A stretch of 15,310 bases of DNA, taken from an uncultured Fretibacterium sp. (GTDB lineage: Bacteria > Synergistota > Synergistia > Synergistales > Aminobacteriaceae). Where the stretch lies: positions 1-15,310 of the forward strand of contig NZ_CALIAA010000247.1 in NCBI RefSeq assembly GCF_938040765.1. Reading direction: 5' to 3'. Below the pieces are notes generated by a model. It ran no database searches, was not told the DNA's origin, and was given only the letters and a program-made list of their open reading frames with translations. A program made the position numbers and the translations under genes. Of the stretch, positions 6,798-14,188 are shown in pieces; the stretch's first letter is position 1, and each line of letters starts with the position of its first letter.

Positions 6798-7829
6798 TCA
6801 GGCAAGCTCCGAGAGGGCCCGGACCAGAAGGGCGTTCTCGTCGGGCATGCGTGTCGCCACCCGGATGCAGCTTCCATCCAGGCCGGGGAAATTGCGCGTA
6901 TGCCTCACCACGAGCCCCCGTTCCAGAAGCGCGCGAATGACGCGCTCATCGTCATCCACCTCGATCAGGAAGAAGTGCACTCGCGATGGGCGCACCCGAA
7001 ATCCCGAGCGGGCCACGGCCTCCATGAAACGGGGCGTCTCCGCCGCGTAAAAGGCGCGCGTCCTCCGGGCGCAGGTCCCGTCCTTCATGAAGCTCAGGAC
7101 CGTCTCCTGCGCGACGGCATTGACGCTCCAGGTCGGCTGGCGTCCCTTGAGCCGATCGACCCAGCTTCGGGACGCCAGGACGTACCCGATTCTCGCCCCG
7201 CAGAGGTGGTAGAGCTTCGTCAGCGACCGCAGGAGCAGGATGTTGGGAAGTGCGCCGAAATCAGGGGATACCTCCTCGCCGTCCGGAAGCAGAAAGTCCG
7301 AATACGCCTGATCGACGGCGAAGAGCGTGCGCGGGTTTGCCCGTGCGCGGGCCTCCAGTTCCCCAAAGGGGATGCAGCTCCCCGTGGGGTTGCAGGGGTT
7401 GCAGACGAAGACGAGGGCCTTCCCCTCCACGTCCCGCAGGTCGAAGATGTCGGCCGTCGGCACCCCGAAGGCCTCGAGCGCCCGCCGATACTCCCCGTAA
7501 GCCGGCTGGAGCACCGCGGCGGTCATTCCGACGAAGAGGGAGGCCAGGAGATAGAGGGCCTCGTTGGAGCCGTTGGTGAAGAGCACCTCGTCGAGGGAAC
7601 GTCCCTCGCGCTCCGCCACGAGCGTCCGAAGCGCAAGGGCGTCGTCGTCGGGATACTCGGACAGACAGCGGATCAGATCGATCTCCGGCATCACGGGGGA
7701 GGGCAGGACGTTCGTATTGACGCTGAAGTCGACGATGCGCTCCGGCATGGGGAGCCCCATCGCCGCATACAGCTTCTCGGGGTTCGCGCCGTGCGGACGA
7801 CGTGAGAAACTTGCCTCGGGCTGTGTCAT
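6798..7829 (-). CDS. cobD: Threonine-phosphate decarboxylase, CobD type (PLP enzyme)
   Basis: A 343-residue fold-type I PLP enzyme of the aspartate-aminotransferase superfamily. In the CobD role it converts L-threonine phosphate to (R)-1-aminopropan-2-ol phosphate, the substrate CbiB attaches to the corrin ring. Visible: HGANPEKL near the N terminus (typical of CobD/CobC), DFSVNTN at 34-40, CNPCNPTG at 143-150, VDQAYSDF at 172-179, SLTKLYHLCGARIGY at 202-216 with PLP lysine K205 and phosphate-binding R213, and IRVATR at 322-327. The start at 7829 has AGGAG 6 bases upstream on the minus strand and gives MTQPEASF; a longer start would overlap the cbiB stop. By sequence alone HisC (histidinol-phosphate aminotransferase) is the alternative; adjacency to cbiB and cobT favours CobD. 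The symbol follows Salmonella usage. Confidence 0.87.
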   Translation of the reverse strand: MTQPEASFSRRPHGANPEKLYAAMGLPMPERIVDFSVNTNVLPSPVMPEIDLIRCLSEYPDDDALALRTLVAEREGRSLDEVLFTNGSNEALYLLASLFVGMTAAVLQPAYGEYRRALEAFGVPTADIFDLRDVEGKALVFVCNPCNPTGSCIPFGELEARARANPRTLFAVDQAYSDFLLPDGEEVSPDFGALPNILLLRSLTKLYHLCGARIGYVLASRSWVDRLKGRQPTWSVNAVAQETVLSFMKDGTCARRTRAFYAAETPRFMEAVARSGFRVRPSRVHFFLIEVDDDERVIRALLERGLVVRHTRNFPGLDGSCIRVATRMPDENALLVRALSELA

Positions 7830-7857
7830 AACGCGCTCCTTTCCTCCTGTGTTCCGC

Positions 7858-8832
7858 TCAGGCCAGGCCGTGCAGGGCAAGGAGGGTCAGCAGCACGAAC
7901 AGCGCAACGGCGGCGTCCAGCAGGGCGTGGGCCCTCAGGATGTCCTCGGGCTCGGGCTCCCGCACGGCGTCGCCAAGCCAGGGCCTTTCCTCTAAAACCC
8001 GTCCATAGATGCCGCCTCCGCCCAGCCGGATGCCCAGGAGTCCCGCGAAGGCGCTCTCGCCGTGCGCACTGTTGGGGCTCCTGTGCTTCCTCCGGTCTCT
8101 CAGAAGGACGCGAAGGCCCCGCAGGAGGGGGTAACCCAGGCAGGCCCCGGCCAACACCGCAGCCACCCCTCCGATCCGCGCGGGAAGGAAGTTCAAAACG
8201 TCGTCCAGCCGCGCGCTCGCCCATCCGAAGTCCCGATAGCGCTCGTTCTCGTAGCCCACCATGGAGTCCAAGGTGCTCACGGCCTTGAAGGTCCAGACGC
8301 TCAGCACCGCCGCGACGCACCCCCCGGCAACATACCCCAGGGCCGCGAAGAAGAGCACGGAGAGGACCCCATCCACGGAGTTCTCCGCCACCGTCTCCAC
8401 GGCGGCACGCACCATGCCGGCCTCGTCCAGAACATCCGTGTCGCGTCCGACGACGCGCGACAGCGCCGACCGAGCCGCGTCGAGGTCGCCCCGGAAGAGC
8501 GCCGCAGCGACCGGTAGGGTCTCGTCCTTCAGGGAGCGCCACGCGAGCGCCGCGTAGAGCAGATAAGCCTCCGCCGCGAAGAGAGCCCCGGGAGCAACGG
8601 AGGCCCCCAACAGGAGCAGGCCGACGGACGCGGCCGTCGTAGCCAGCACGGCAACACAGAGGAGAGCACCGCGCCGGCGTCCCTCCTTCCGCTCCCCCTC
8701 CCCGGGGTAGAGGCGCGCCTCCCAGAAACCGATGACTCGTCCTATTCCGGCGACGGGGTGGGGCAGTCTTCCCGGGTCGCCCAGCAGAACGTCCAGCAGC
8801 AAAGCCGTGCCCAAGATGAGGACAAAATCCAT
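7858..8832 (-). CDS. cbiB: Adenosylcobinamide-phosphate synthase CbiB
   Basis: A 324-residue polytopic membrane protein of the CbiB/CobD family, which amidates adenosylcobyric acid with aminopropanol phosphate to give adenosylcobinamide phosphate. Family motifs: LDVLLGDP..LPHPVAGIG (13-31), VVGRDTDVLDEAGMVRAAVETVAENSVDG (127-155), TLDSMVGYENERYRDFGWASARLDDVLN (187-214) and LPARI. Several hydrophobic segments fit an inner-membrane protein. I prefer the ATG at 8832 over the ATG at 8841: a GGAG lies 10 bases before 8832 but only one base before 8841, and MDFVLILG resembles normal family N termini. It leads the minus-strand run, 28 bases before cobD. In Pseudomonas-style naming this protein is called CobD. 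Confidence 0.94.
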   Translation of the reverse strand: MDFVLILGTALLLDVLLGDPGRLPHPVAGIGRVIGFWEARLYPGEGERKEGRRRGALLCVAVLATTAASVGLLLLGASVAPGALFAAEAYLLYAALAWRSLKDETLPVAAALFRGDLDAARSALSRVVGRDTDVLDEAGMVRAAVETVAENSVDGVLSVLFFAALGYVAGGCVAAVLSVWTFKAVSTLDSMVGYENERYRDFGWASARLDDVLNFLPARIGGVAAVLAGACLGYPLLRGLRVLLRDRRKHRSPNSAHGESAFAGLLGIRLGGGGIYGRVLEERPWLGDAVREPEPEDILRAHALLDAAVALFVLLTLLALHGLA

Positions 8833-9052
8833 ATACGCCATTCTCCGAACGTCAATCCCCGCATCTGCAATTTTCTTGTCTTACACGATCGATATGGGGG
8901 CTTCCCCCCCACACCTCTGCCTCCAGAGGGGAGCCTCTCGCTTCGCCTGCGGACCGTCAGCCTCGAGACAGCGGCGTCCCGGCAAGATTTCTCCTCAAAA
9001 AAGGCAAGCTGGGGTTCCACCGGGAGGCTTCATGGATTAAATCAGCGTTTCC

Positions 9053-9065
9053 TTGTATTATACAA
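9053..9065. promoter_or_regulatory. Palindromic promoter/operator-like site
   Basis: TTGTAT, a single T, then ATACAA form a perfect 13-base palindrome in an otherwise GC-rich region. On the minus strand it contains a perfect -10 hexamer TATAAT (9062-9057); on the plus strand it offers TATTAT or TATACA. No good -35 was found on either strand, so activator dependence or a repressor site is possible. Confidence 0.45.
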
Positions 9066-9124
9066 TTCGGAGGGACTGACGGGATGGAGCCCGGAAGAAG
9101 CCGGAGGAAATCGAACCGAAAGGG

Positions 9125-9144
9125 ATTCCCCGAACACGGGGAAT
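9125..9144 (+). promoter_or_regulatory. Hairpin in the cobT leader
   Basis: ATTCCCCG (9125-9132) and CGGGGAAT (9137-9144) form a perfect 8-bp stem around the loop AACA. It ends about 11 bases before the GGGAG (9156-9160) that precedes cobT and about 28 bases before the start codon. No T-run follows, so it is not a terminator; it may protect or regulate the leader. Confidence 0.45.
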
Positions 9145-9172
9145 GCAAAGACAAAGGGAGTGGAAGAGCACG

Positions 9173-10273
9173 ATGAACGAAATGAAAGAGCCCCTCTCTC
9201 TGGCCGAGGCCCTGAGCCTCATCCGTCCCCTCGACGCGGACTCGATGGCCACGGCGGCGGAGTATCAGGACCGCCTTCTCAAGCCCGCCGGAAGCCTCGG
9301 AGAGCTGGAGGCCATCGCCATCCGCATCGCGGGCATCACCGGGAAGCTCCACAACACGGCGGACCGGAAGATCCATTTCCTCTTCGGCTCCGACCACGGG
9401 GTCTACGAGGAAGGGGTGTCCGGCTCGCCGCACTACTTCACGAGGGCCTTGATGGAGTTCTACGCCAACAGGGCCGGATGCGGCATCGACGTGCTCTGCA
9501 GCCACGTCGGGGTCAAGCTTCGCCTGTTCGACCTGGGGGTACGGGACCTGGCTCCGCACCCATGCATCGACGCGACGCATCGACTGATGCCCAATGGCAC
9601 GGAGAACTTCGCGCGCATACGGGCCATGACGACGGAGACGGCGGCCCAAGCTGTGGAGCTGGGCATTGGCCTTGTCGGAGAGGCAAAGGCCGAGGGGTAT
9701 CAGATTATGGGCGTCGGCGAGGTGGGGATGGGCAACACCACACCGGCGGCGGCCTGCATCATGGCCGCGCTGGGCCTGAAAGATCCGGACGACGCCGTGG
9801 GGCGGGGCGGGGGTTTGACGGACGAGTCGTTCGCCAGAAAAAAACGCGTGATCGGGGAGGCGCTGGAACTTCACCACCCGAACCCGGACGATCCCATCGA
9901 TATCCTCTCCTGCGTCGGGGGTCTGGACATCGCCGCAATGACAGGCGTCTTTCTCGGGGCGGCGGTCCACCGTCTGCCCGTCCTCGTCGACGGGGTCATC
10001 TCCATCGCCGGGGCCCTTCTGGCCGCGAGGCTCTCCCCGCTCTCGCAGGGGTTCATGATCGCCTCACACCTCTCAAGCGAGCCCGGCTATGCGGTTGCGG
10101 CCCGGGCATTGGGGCTGACCCCGCTTTTGAACCTCGGGATGAGGCTGGGGGAGGGGACGGGCTGTCCCATCGCCATGCAGGTGGTGGACGACGCCTTGGC
10201 CGTGATGAACCGCATGGGGACCTTCGACGGGGTGTCGCTGGAGTCGGAGTATCGAAAAGGGCTCAAAGCATGA
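9173..10273 (+). CDS. cobT: Nicotinate-nucleotide:dimethylbenzimidazole phosphoribosyltransferase CobT
   Basis: A 366-residue CobT, near the usual ~350. It transfers ribose phosphate from nicotinate mononucleotide to the lower-ligand base (dimethylbenzimidazole or another benzimidazole), giving alpha-ribazole phosphate for the cobalamin nucleotide loop. Motifs: LKPAGSLGELE (36-46), GSDHGVYEEGVS (72-83), GVGEVGMGNTTPAAA (180-194), CVGGLDIAAMTG (247-258), SSEPGY (301-306) and RLGEGTG (324-330), where E327 corresponds to the catalytic glutamate of Salmonella CobT. I chose the ATG at 9173; the ATG at 9143 would add ten residues unlike the family and would place the leader hairpin's end inside the gene. 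Cytoplasmic enzyme; it sits divergently from cbiB and cobD. CobU, CobS and CobC are not in the window. Confidence 0.96.
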   Translation: MNEMKEPLSLAEALSLIRPLDADSMATAAEYQDRLLKPAGSLGELEAIAIRIAGITGKLHNTADRKIHFLFGSDHGVYEEGVSGSPHYFTRALMEFYANRAGCGIDVLCSHVGVKLRLFDLGVRDLAPHPCIDATHRLMPNGTENFARIRAMTTETAAQAVELGIGLVGEAKAEGYQIMGVGEVGMGNTTPAAACIMAALGLKDPDDAVGRGGGLTDESFARKKRVIGEALELHHPNPDDPIDILSCVGGLDIAAMTGVFLGAAVHRLPVLVDGVISIAGALLAARLSPLSQGFMIASHLSSEPGYAVAARALGLTPLLNLGMRLGEGTGCPIAMQVVDDALAVMNRMGTFDGVSLESEYRKGLKA

Positions 10274-10330
10274 GGCCCTTGGAGCGGGATTGACGGGATT
10301 CGGCGAGCGCGCGAGCTGACACGAAAAAAA

Positions 10331-10362
10331 GCCCCTGAGGACAATACATCCTCCTCAGGGGC
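10331..10362 (-). terminator. Rho-independent terminator after the alpha/beta hydrolase gene
   Basis: A perfect 11-bp stem, GCCCCTGAGGA (10331-10341) with TCCTCAGGGGC (10352-10362), and a 10-base loop. Seven A residues at 10324-10330 become a T-run after the stem on the minus strand, so it terminates minus-strand transcription coming from the hydrolase gene. It may also hinder transcripts leaving cobT. Confidence 0.88.
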
Positions 10363-10396
10363 ATACGTTCCGTTTGTCAATTCATCATATCCGTTT

Positions 10397-11008
10397 TTAC
10401 ACGCTATCTTGATTGAAGCGTTGTATCCAATCATCAATGAAACGCATCTGCTCTTCCGTATGCAGCCGATGCTCCCCATTTTCCATAATGGTAAGCGTTG
10501 CGCCGATTTGATTCGCGAACGCGGAGATTGTTTCGAGAGGCGTCAGATTGTCTTTTGCGCCATACAGAATATGCGTCGGCGCCGTCCAATGGACAGGATG
10601 TTCCCTTACATAACAAAGATACTCCCATGAGAGCGTTTCCCCAAGGGAAGTATCGATTTCACCCTTATCACGAAGCTCTTCCTCGGTTACATTCGCCCAC
10701 GTCATCATGTTTGCAATCAAATTTTCCATGTTCACGACAGGGGAAATGAAGTAGGCTTTCTCTATCCGCATCTCGGACAGAGCGCTCATGGCAAAAAATG
10801 CGCCGATACTGTTTGCAACGATCCTTACAGATTCATAATCTCTGCAGGTGCGATCAAAATACCCGGGAAATTCTTTTTTCGCCTCCCATGGTGATCGCGC
10901 CTTGTAATCGAAACCCATCACATCGCTGTCTGTAAAGAGTGATCGATAATGAAACGCTTCTTTTATACTTCCACCTTTTCCATGGATATAGATGACTGCA
11001 TTTCTCAT
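10397..11008 (-). CDS. Alpha/beta hydrolase, probably horizontally acquired
   Basis: A 203-residue single-domain alpha/beta hydrolase. Visible: IYIHGKGGS (6-14) as the oxyanion-side HG motif, VANSIGAFFA (64-73) as nucleophile elbow with S67 (an A-N-S-I-G form of GxSxG), YGAKDNLTP (149-157) with likely acid D153, and NGEHRLHTEEQ (177-187) with likely catalytic H180. Substrate unknown; small esterase-like members of this kind are common in gut Firmicutes, from memory. The ATG at 11008 has AAGGG with about 8 bases of spacing; an upstream GTG at 11077 lacks one and adds residues before the natural IYIHG strand. No signal peptide, so cytoplasmic. Base composition is much AT-richer than the flanking genes, with A/T-ending codons, and near-identical hairpins lie on both sides, suggesting transfer. 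Confidence 0.87.
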   Translation of the reverse strand: MRNAVIYIHGKGGSIKEAFHYRSLFTDSDVMGFDYKARSPWEAKKEFPGYFDRTCRDYESVRIVANSIGAFFAMSALSEMRIEKAYFISPVVNMENLIANMMTWANVTEEELRDKGEIDTSLGETLSWEYLCYVREHPVHWTAPTHILYGAKDNLTPLETISAFANQIGATLTIMENGEHRLHTEEQMRFIDDWIQRFNQDSV

Positions 11009-11107
11009 GATATGGCCCTTCACAAATTCCAATCCACCCGTGGTCCGCAGTGCCTGCTTGAGGATACCTTCGGCCACGCAGTACAGGAATGATTCACAAT
11101 GTGGAAC

Positions 11108-11145
11108 AAGGCCCCTGAGGACAACGTATCATCCTCAAGGGCCTT
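11108..11145 (-). terminator. Terminator-like hairpin after degP (second copy)
   Basis: Arms 11108-11121 (AAGGCCCCTGAGGA) and 11132-11145 (TCCTCAAGGGCCTT) pair over 14 positions with one mismatch, around a 10-base loop. It lies 32 bases past the degP-type gene's stop, so it most likely ends that minus-strand transcript, although its T-run (11144-11147) is better on the plus strand, so it may work both ways. The 32-base core matches the hairpin at 10331-10362 at 27 of 32 positions in the same orientation. Confidence 0.72.
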
Positions 11146-11176
11146 TTGCTCGGGGGGATTGATAAATTTCTTTTCG

Positions 11177-12619
11177 CTATTTTTCCTCGTCCGCCTGGAG
11201 CGAGACGAAGAAGGTCTTGCCGCCCCTGTCGATCAGCAGCACAACGGCCTTGGACTGTCGTTTCATGGCCCCGTCCAGGTCCTCGAGGGTCTCGACCTTT
11301 CTGCCGTTCACCTGAAGCAGACGGTCGCCCTCGCGGATTCCCGATATCTGGGCGGACGACCCGTCCTTGACGCCCACGACGACGAGGCCGTTCTGGACCT
11401 CCAGGTTGTACTTTCTGCTCAGGTTCTTCGTCAGGGGCGCAACCCCCAGTCCGACCTTGGCAAGCACGTCGCTCGTGCTCTCGGACAGATCGTCGGACGG
11501 TTCCTCCTCGCCGTTCTGGGTGTTGGGCCTCTCGTTCAGCTGAGCTTTGAAGCTCATCGTCTTCCCGTCGCGCACCACCTCTATCGGAAGGGTGGACCCC
11601 GGAGCCAGCGAGCGAATCCGGTTCACGAACCACTGTACGTCCTTGACCTTCTCCCCGTCGATAGCCGTGATCACGTCGCCGCGCATCAGGCCGGCCTTCT
11701 CGGCCGCGGAGTCCGGGAAGACATCGCCGACGATCACGCCGTTCTTGGCCTTGACGCCATAGGCCTCCGCGATCTCGGGCGTCAGGTTCTGAACGGAGAT
11801 GCCCAGCCAGCCGCGCTTCACCTTTCCGTAGGAGACGAGGTCGCCCATGATCTGCTTGGCCATGTTGACGGGCACCGCGAAGCCCAGCCCCTGGGCATAG
11901 GGAAGAATGGCCGTGTTGATGCCCACGACCTGCCCCTCCATGTTGAGCAGAGGACCGCCGCTGTTGCCGGGGTTGATGGCCGCATCCGTCTGGAGGAACC
12001 CGTCGAAGTTCACGTCCTGTGCGTGGATGCTGCGGTTCTTCGCGGAGATGACGCCCGCCGTCACGGAGTGCTCGAAGCCGTAGGGGTTCCCGATGGCGAC
12101 GACCCATTCCCCCACCTCGACGGCGTCGGAATCCCCAAGCTCGAGGACCGGAAGGTCCTCGTTGGGATCGATTTTAATGACCGCAAGGTCGAAGGTGGGG
12201 TCCTTGCCCAGGACCTTCGCCGAATAGGTCTTGCCGTCGGAGAGGGTGACCGTGATCTTGTCCACGCCGTCGATGACGTGGTTGTTCGTCAGAATCTGTC
12301 CCTCCTTGGATACGATGAAGCCGGACCCGCGTCCCTTCATGGGGACGGATCGGGTGAAGTTCTTGAACGTGTCGCCGAAGAACTGCCGGAAGAAGGGATC
12401 GTCGTCGAAGGGAAACGGGACCGCAGTACGCTTGGCCCTGGTCTCCACGTCGATGTTCACGACGGCGGGAGAGGCCTTCTTTACGATGGGGACGACGGGC
12501 GACATGGACGCCGCGTCGGACGCGGCCTGAGCCGTCCCAACCTGGACGGCCCCCAGGGCCAGAAGCACGGCCAATACGGCCCCCGTATAACGCTTGTATC
12601 TCGAACCGGAACGCAACAT
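11177..12619 (-). CDS. degP: HtrA/DegP-family periplasmic serine protease
   Basis: A 480-residue DegP/DegQ-type protease-chaperone that degrades or refolds damaged envelope proteins. Order: signal peptide (1 to about 33: basic MLRSGSRYKR, hydrophobic AVLAVLLALGAV, cleavage near TAQAAS), trypsin-like domain with catalytic H114 (TNNHVIDG), D144 (TFDLAVIKID) and S220 (INPGNSGGPLLN), then two PDZ domains, the first from about RGWLGISV (269-276), the second in the last ~95 residues with VGVKDGSSAQISGIREGDRLLQVNG. All triad residues are present. The ATG at 12619 is chosen because GGAGG lies 10 bases upstream on the minus strand and the signal peptide starts there; reading further upstream gives no protein-like sequence. 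It is monocistronic by layout, divergent from the hisD-family gene. DegQ or a MucD-like name would be equally valid. Confidence 0.95.
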   Translation of the reverse strand: MLRSGSRYKRYTGAVLAVLLALGAVQVGTAQAASDAASMSPVVPIVKKASPAVVNIDVETRAKRTAVPFPFDDDPFFRQFFGDTFKNFTRSVPMKGRGSGFIVSKEGQILTNNHVIDGVDKITVTLSDGKTYSAKVLGKDPTFDLAVIKIDPNEDLPVLELGDSDAVEVGEWVVAIGNPYGFEHSVTAGVISAKNRSIHAQDVNFDGFLQTDAAINPGNSGGPLLNMEGQVVGINTAILPYAQGLGFAVPVNMAKQIMGDLVSYGKVKRGWLGISVQNLTPEIAEAYGVKAKNGVIVGDVFPDSAAEKAGLMRGDVITAIDGEKVKDVQWFVNRIRSLAPGSTLPIEVVRDGKTMSFKAQLNERPNTQNGEEEPSDDLSESTSDVLAKVGLGVAPLTKNLSRKYNLEVQNGLVVVGVKDGSSAQISGIREGDRLLQVNGRKVETLEDLDGAMKRQSKAVVLLIDRGGKTFFVSLQADEEK

Positions 12620-12830
12620 GACAAAAGCACCTCCAAATTGGATTACAGCCGTTTTCATCGATGATGCGTATATTGTAGGACTTGAGCCCGACTCCTTCAT
12701 GCAGTTTTTTACCGACGAGGGCATCCGAAAAAGGACGAAATCCGGCAGGAGATGCGACACGAACGTCGCTTCAGGAACGGAAAAAGAGAACGCGCCGTAA
12801 TGTTTCTCCGCAAATATTTCTTTCCGCAAT

Positions 12831-12858
12831 TTGATTTGTTGAATTAGCATGATAAAAT
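12831..12858 (+). promoter_or_regulatory. Sigma-70-type promoter for the hisD-family operon
   Basis: TTGATT (12831-12836) and TAAAAT (12853-12858) are separated by 16 bases in an AT-rich stretch. The ribosome binding site follows closely (12869-12875), so the leader is very short. The rest of the 12620-12883 spacer has no recognisable gene; the degP-type promoter should also lie in it, and TACAAT on the minus strand near 12673-12678 is a possible -10 without a good -35. Confidence 0.6.
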
Positions 12859-12883
12859 ACCTGCTCAAAAGGAGGCGTTGGGC

Positions 12884-14188
12884 GTGGAGGTCATCAAGGC
12901 AGGGAAGGGGAGCCCCGCTTCGGCGGACGGACAGCTGCGCGAAGCGGTGGGAGAGATTGTGGAGGACGTCCGACGCCATGGGGACGAGGCCCTGATACGT
13001 TATGGGAGGAAGTTCGACGACAGCCCGCGGGAGCGGATGCGCGTCCTGCCGGAGGAGGTCGAGGCCGCCTGTCGGGAGGTCTCCGGGGAGGAGCTCGAGG
13101 ATATCCGAAAGGCTGCCGGGAATATTCGAAAGTTTGCGGAGGCCCAAAGGGGCGCCCTGAAGGAGGTCTCGGAGTTCTCGCCCGTCCCGGGGGTGTTCCT
13201 GGGACATCGCGTGATCCCCGTCCAATCGTGCTGCTGCTACGTGCCGGGTGGGAGCTATCCGCTTTATTCCACGGCGCTGATGCTGGCCATCCCGGCGAGG
13301 ACCGCCGGCGTGAAGCGGGTCGCGGCCTGCTCCCCCGTCATGAAGGGGACCGGTTCCATCCACCCCAAGACCCTGGCCGCCCTGGCCGTCGCGGGGGTGG
13401 ACGAAATCTATGCGGTCGGGGGGGCCCAGGCCATCGCGGCGTTCGCTTACGGAACGGAACGGATCGCCCCCGTGGACCTGATCGTGGGGCCGGGCAACCG
13501 TTATGTTGCCGAGGCGAAGCGCCAATGCTACGGCCAGGTGGGGATCGATTTTTTTGCGGGCCCCAGCGAGGTCCTGATCCTGGCCGACGCTGCGGCCGAC
13601 GCGGGACTGATAGCGCTGGACCTGCTGGCCCAGTGCGAACACGACCCCACGGCGAGGGGGACCGTCGTGACGACGGACCGGGCTTTGGCCGAGCGCGTCG
13701 TGGCGGAGGTGGAACGCCGTCTCAAGACGCTCGAGACGGCGGAGATCGCCCGGCGGTCCTGGGAGGATTACGGGGAGGTCCTCCTTGCGGGCTCGATGGA
13801 CGAGGCCGTCGCCCTCGCGAACGACCGGGCCCCGGAGCATCTGGAGGTCCACACGGAGAACTCCGATAACCTGATGGACTCCCTTTACAATTACGGCTCC
13901 CTGTTCCTGGGGCCCTATACGGCGGAGGTCTTCGGGGACTACGCCTCCGGGACCAACCACACCCTGCCCACGCTGCGGGCCGCACGCTACACGGGAGGGG
14001 TCTGGGTGGGGACGTTCCTGAAGGTCTGCACGCACCAGAGGCTGACCCGGGAGGGGATGACGGGTCTGGCGCCCCTTGTCTCGCGGCTCGCGAGGGGCGA
14101 GGGGCTGATCGCGCACGCCGACGCCGCGGAGGGACGGCTGGAGCGTTACAGGGCTTGTGGAACGGACAAGGGAGGCGTTTTGCGATGA
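12884..14188 (+). CDS. hisD: Histidinol dehydrogenase family protein
   Basis: A 434-residue HisD-family NAD- and zinc-dependent dehydrogenase; true HisD oxidises L-histidinol to L-histidine. Key residues are all present at the spacing of the E. coli enzyme: zinc ligands Q250, H253, D352 and H411, and catalytic E318/H319 (APEHLEV). Other motifs: YVPGGSYPLYSTALM (119-133), VGGAQAIAAFAYGTE (178-192), VGPGNRYVAEAKR (201-213), DFFAGPSE (222-229). The GTG at 12884 has AAGGAGG 8 bases upstream; a TTG at 12878 is too close to it. The C-terminal stretch ASGTNHTLPTLRAARYTGG (354-372) continues as VWVGTFLKVCTHQRL where true HisD usually has ARFSSPLxVxDFxK, so this may be a paralogue with another alcohol substrate. 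It overlaps a permease gene by 4 bases; no other his genes are near. Confidence 0.88.
   Translation: MEVIKAGKGSPASADGQLREAVGEIVEDVRRHGDEALIRYGRKFDDSPRERMRVLPEEVEAACREVSGEELEDIRKAAGNIRKFAEAQRGALKEVSEFSPVPGVFLGHRVIPVQSCCCYVPGGSYPLYSTALMLAIPARTAGVKRVAACSPVMKGTGSIHPKTLAALAVAGVDEIYAVGGAQAIAAFAYGTERIAPVDLIVGPGNRYVAEAKRQCYGQVGIDFFAGPSEVLILADAAADAGLIALDLLAQCEHDPTARGTVVTTDRALAERVVAEVERRLKTLETAEIARRSWEDYGEVLLAGSMDEAVALANDRAPEHLEVHTENSDNLMDSLYNYGSLFLGPYTAEVFGDYASGTNHTLPTLRAARYTGGVWVGTFLKVCTHQRLTREGMTGLAPLVSRLARGEGLIAHADAAEGRLERYRACGTDKGGVLR

Larger units (their letters stand above)
8833..9172. other. Divergent control region between cbiB and cobT
   Basis: About 340 bases with no convincing gene. It holds, left to right: a G-run/C-run hairpin (8895-8911), a second hairpin with CCTCTG and CAGAGG arms (8914-8929), an A-run near 8997-9002, a palindromic promoter-like site (9053-9065), and a strong hairpin (9125-9144) just before the cobT ribosome binding site. 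Because cbiB/cobD read left and cobT reads right, both cobalamin transcripts probably start here. A cobalamin riboswitch would be expected, but I could not recognise a complete one on either strand. Confidence 0.6.

Noticed and set aside
8981..9021. Pieces resembling a cobalamin riboswitch on the minus strand upstream of cbiB (GGTGGAACCCC and AGGAGAAATCTTGCC).
   Set aside because: The two pieces are only about 15 bases apart, whereas the real element has tens of bases between them, and the conserved GCCACTG-type core is absent. An Infernal search with the Rfam cobalamin model (RF00174) on both strands of 8833-9172 would settle it; a significant hit would reverse this rejection.
8758..10293. 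Plus-strand 511-codon open frame overlapping cobT in another frame.
   Set aside because: Pro/Arg/Gly-rich shadow translation with no family features; cobT in the frame of 9173 has all its motifs.
11177..14116. A very long minus-strand open frame (979 codons) that includes degP.
   Set aside because: Only the part from 12619 down is protein-like. The upstream portion is the antisense shadow of the hisD-family gene plus the AT-rich spacer, and degP has its own ribosome binding site and signal peptide at 12619.
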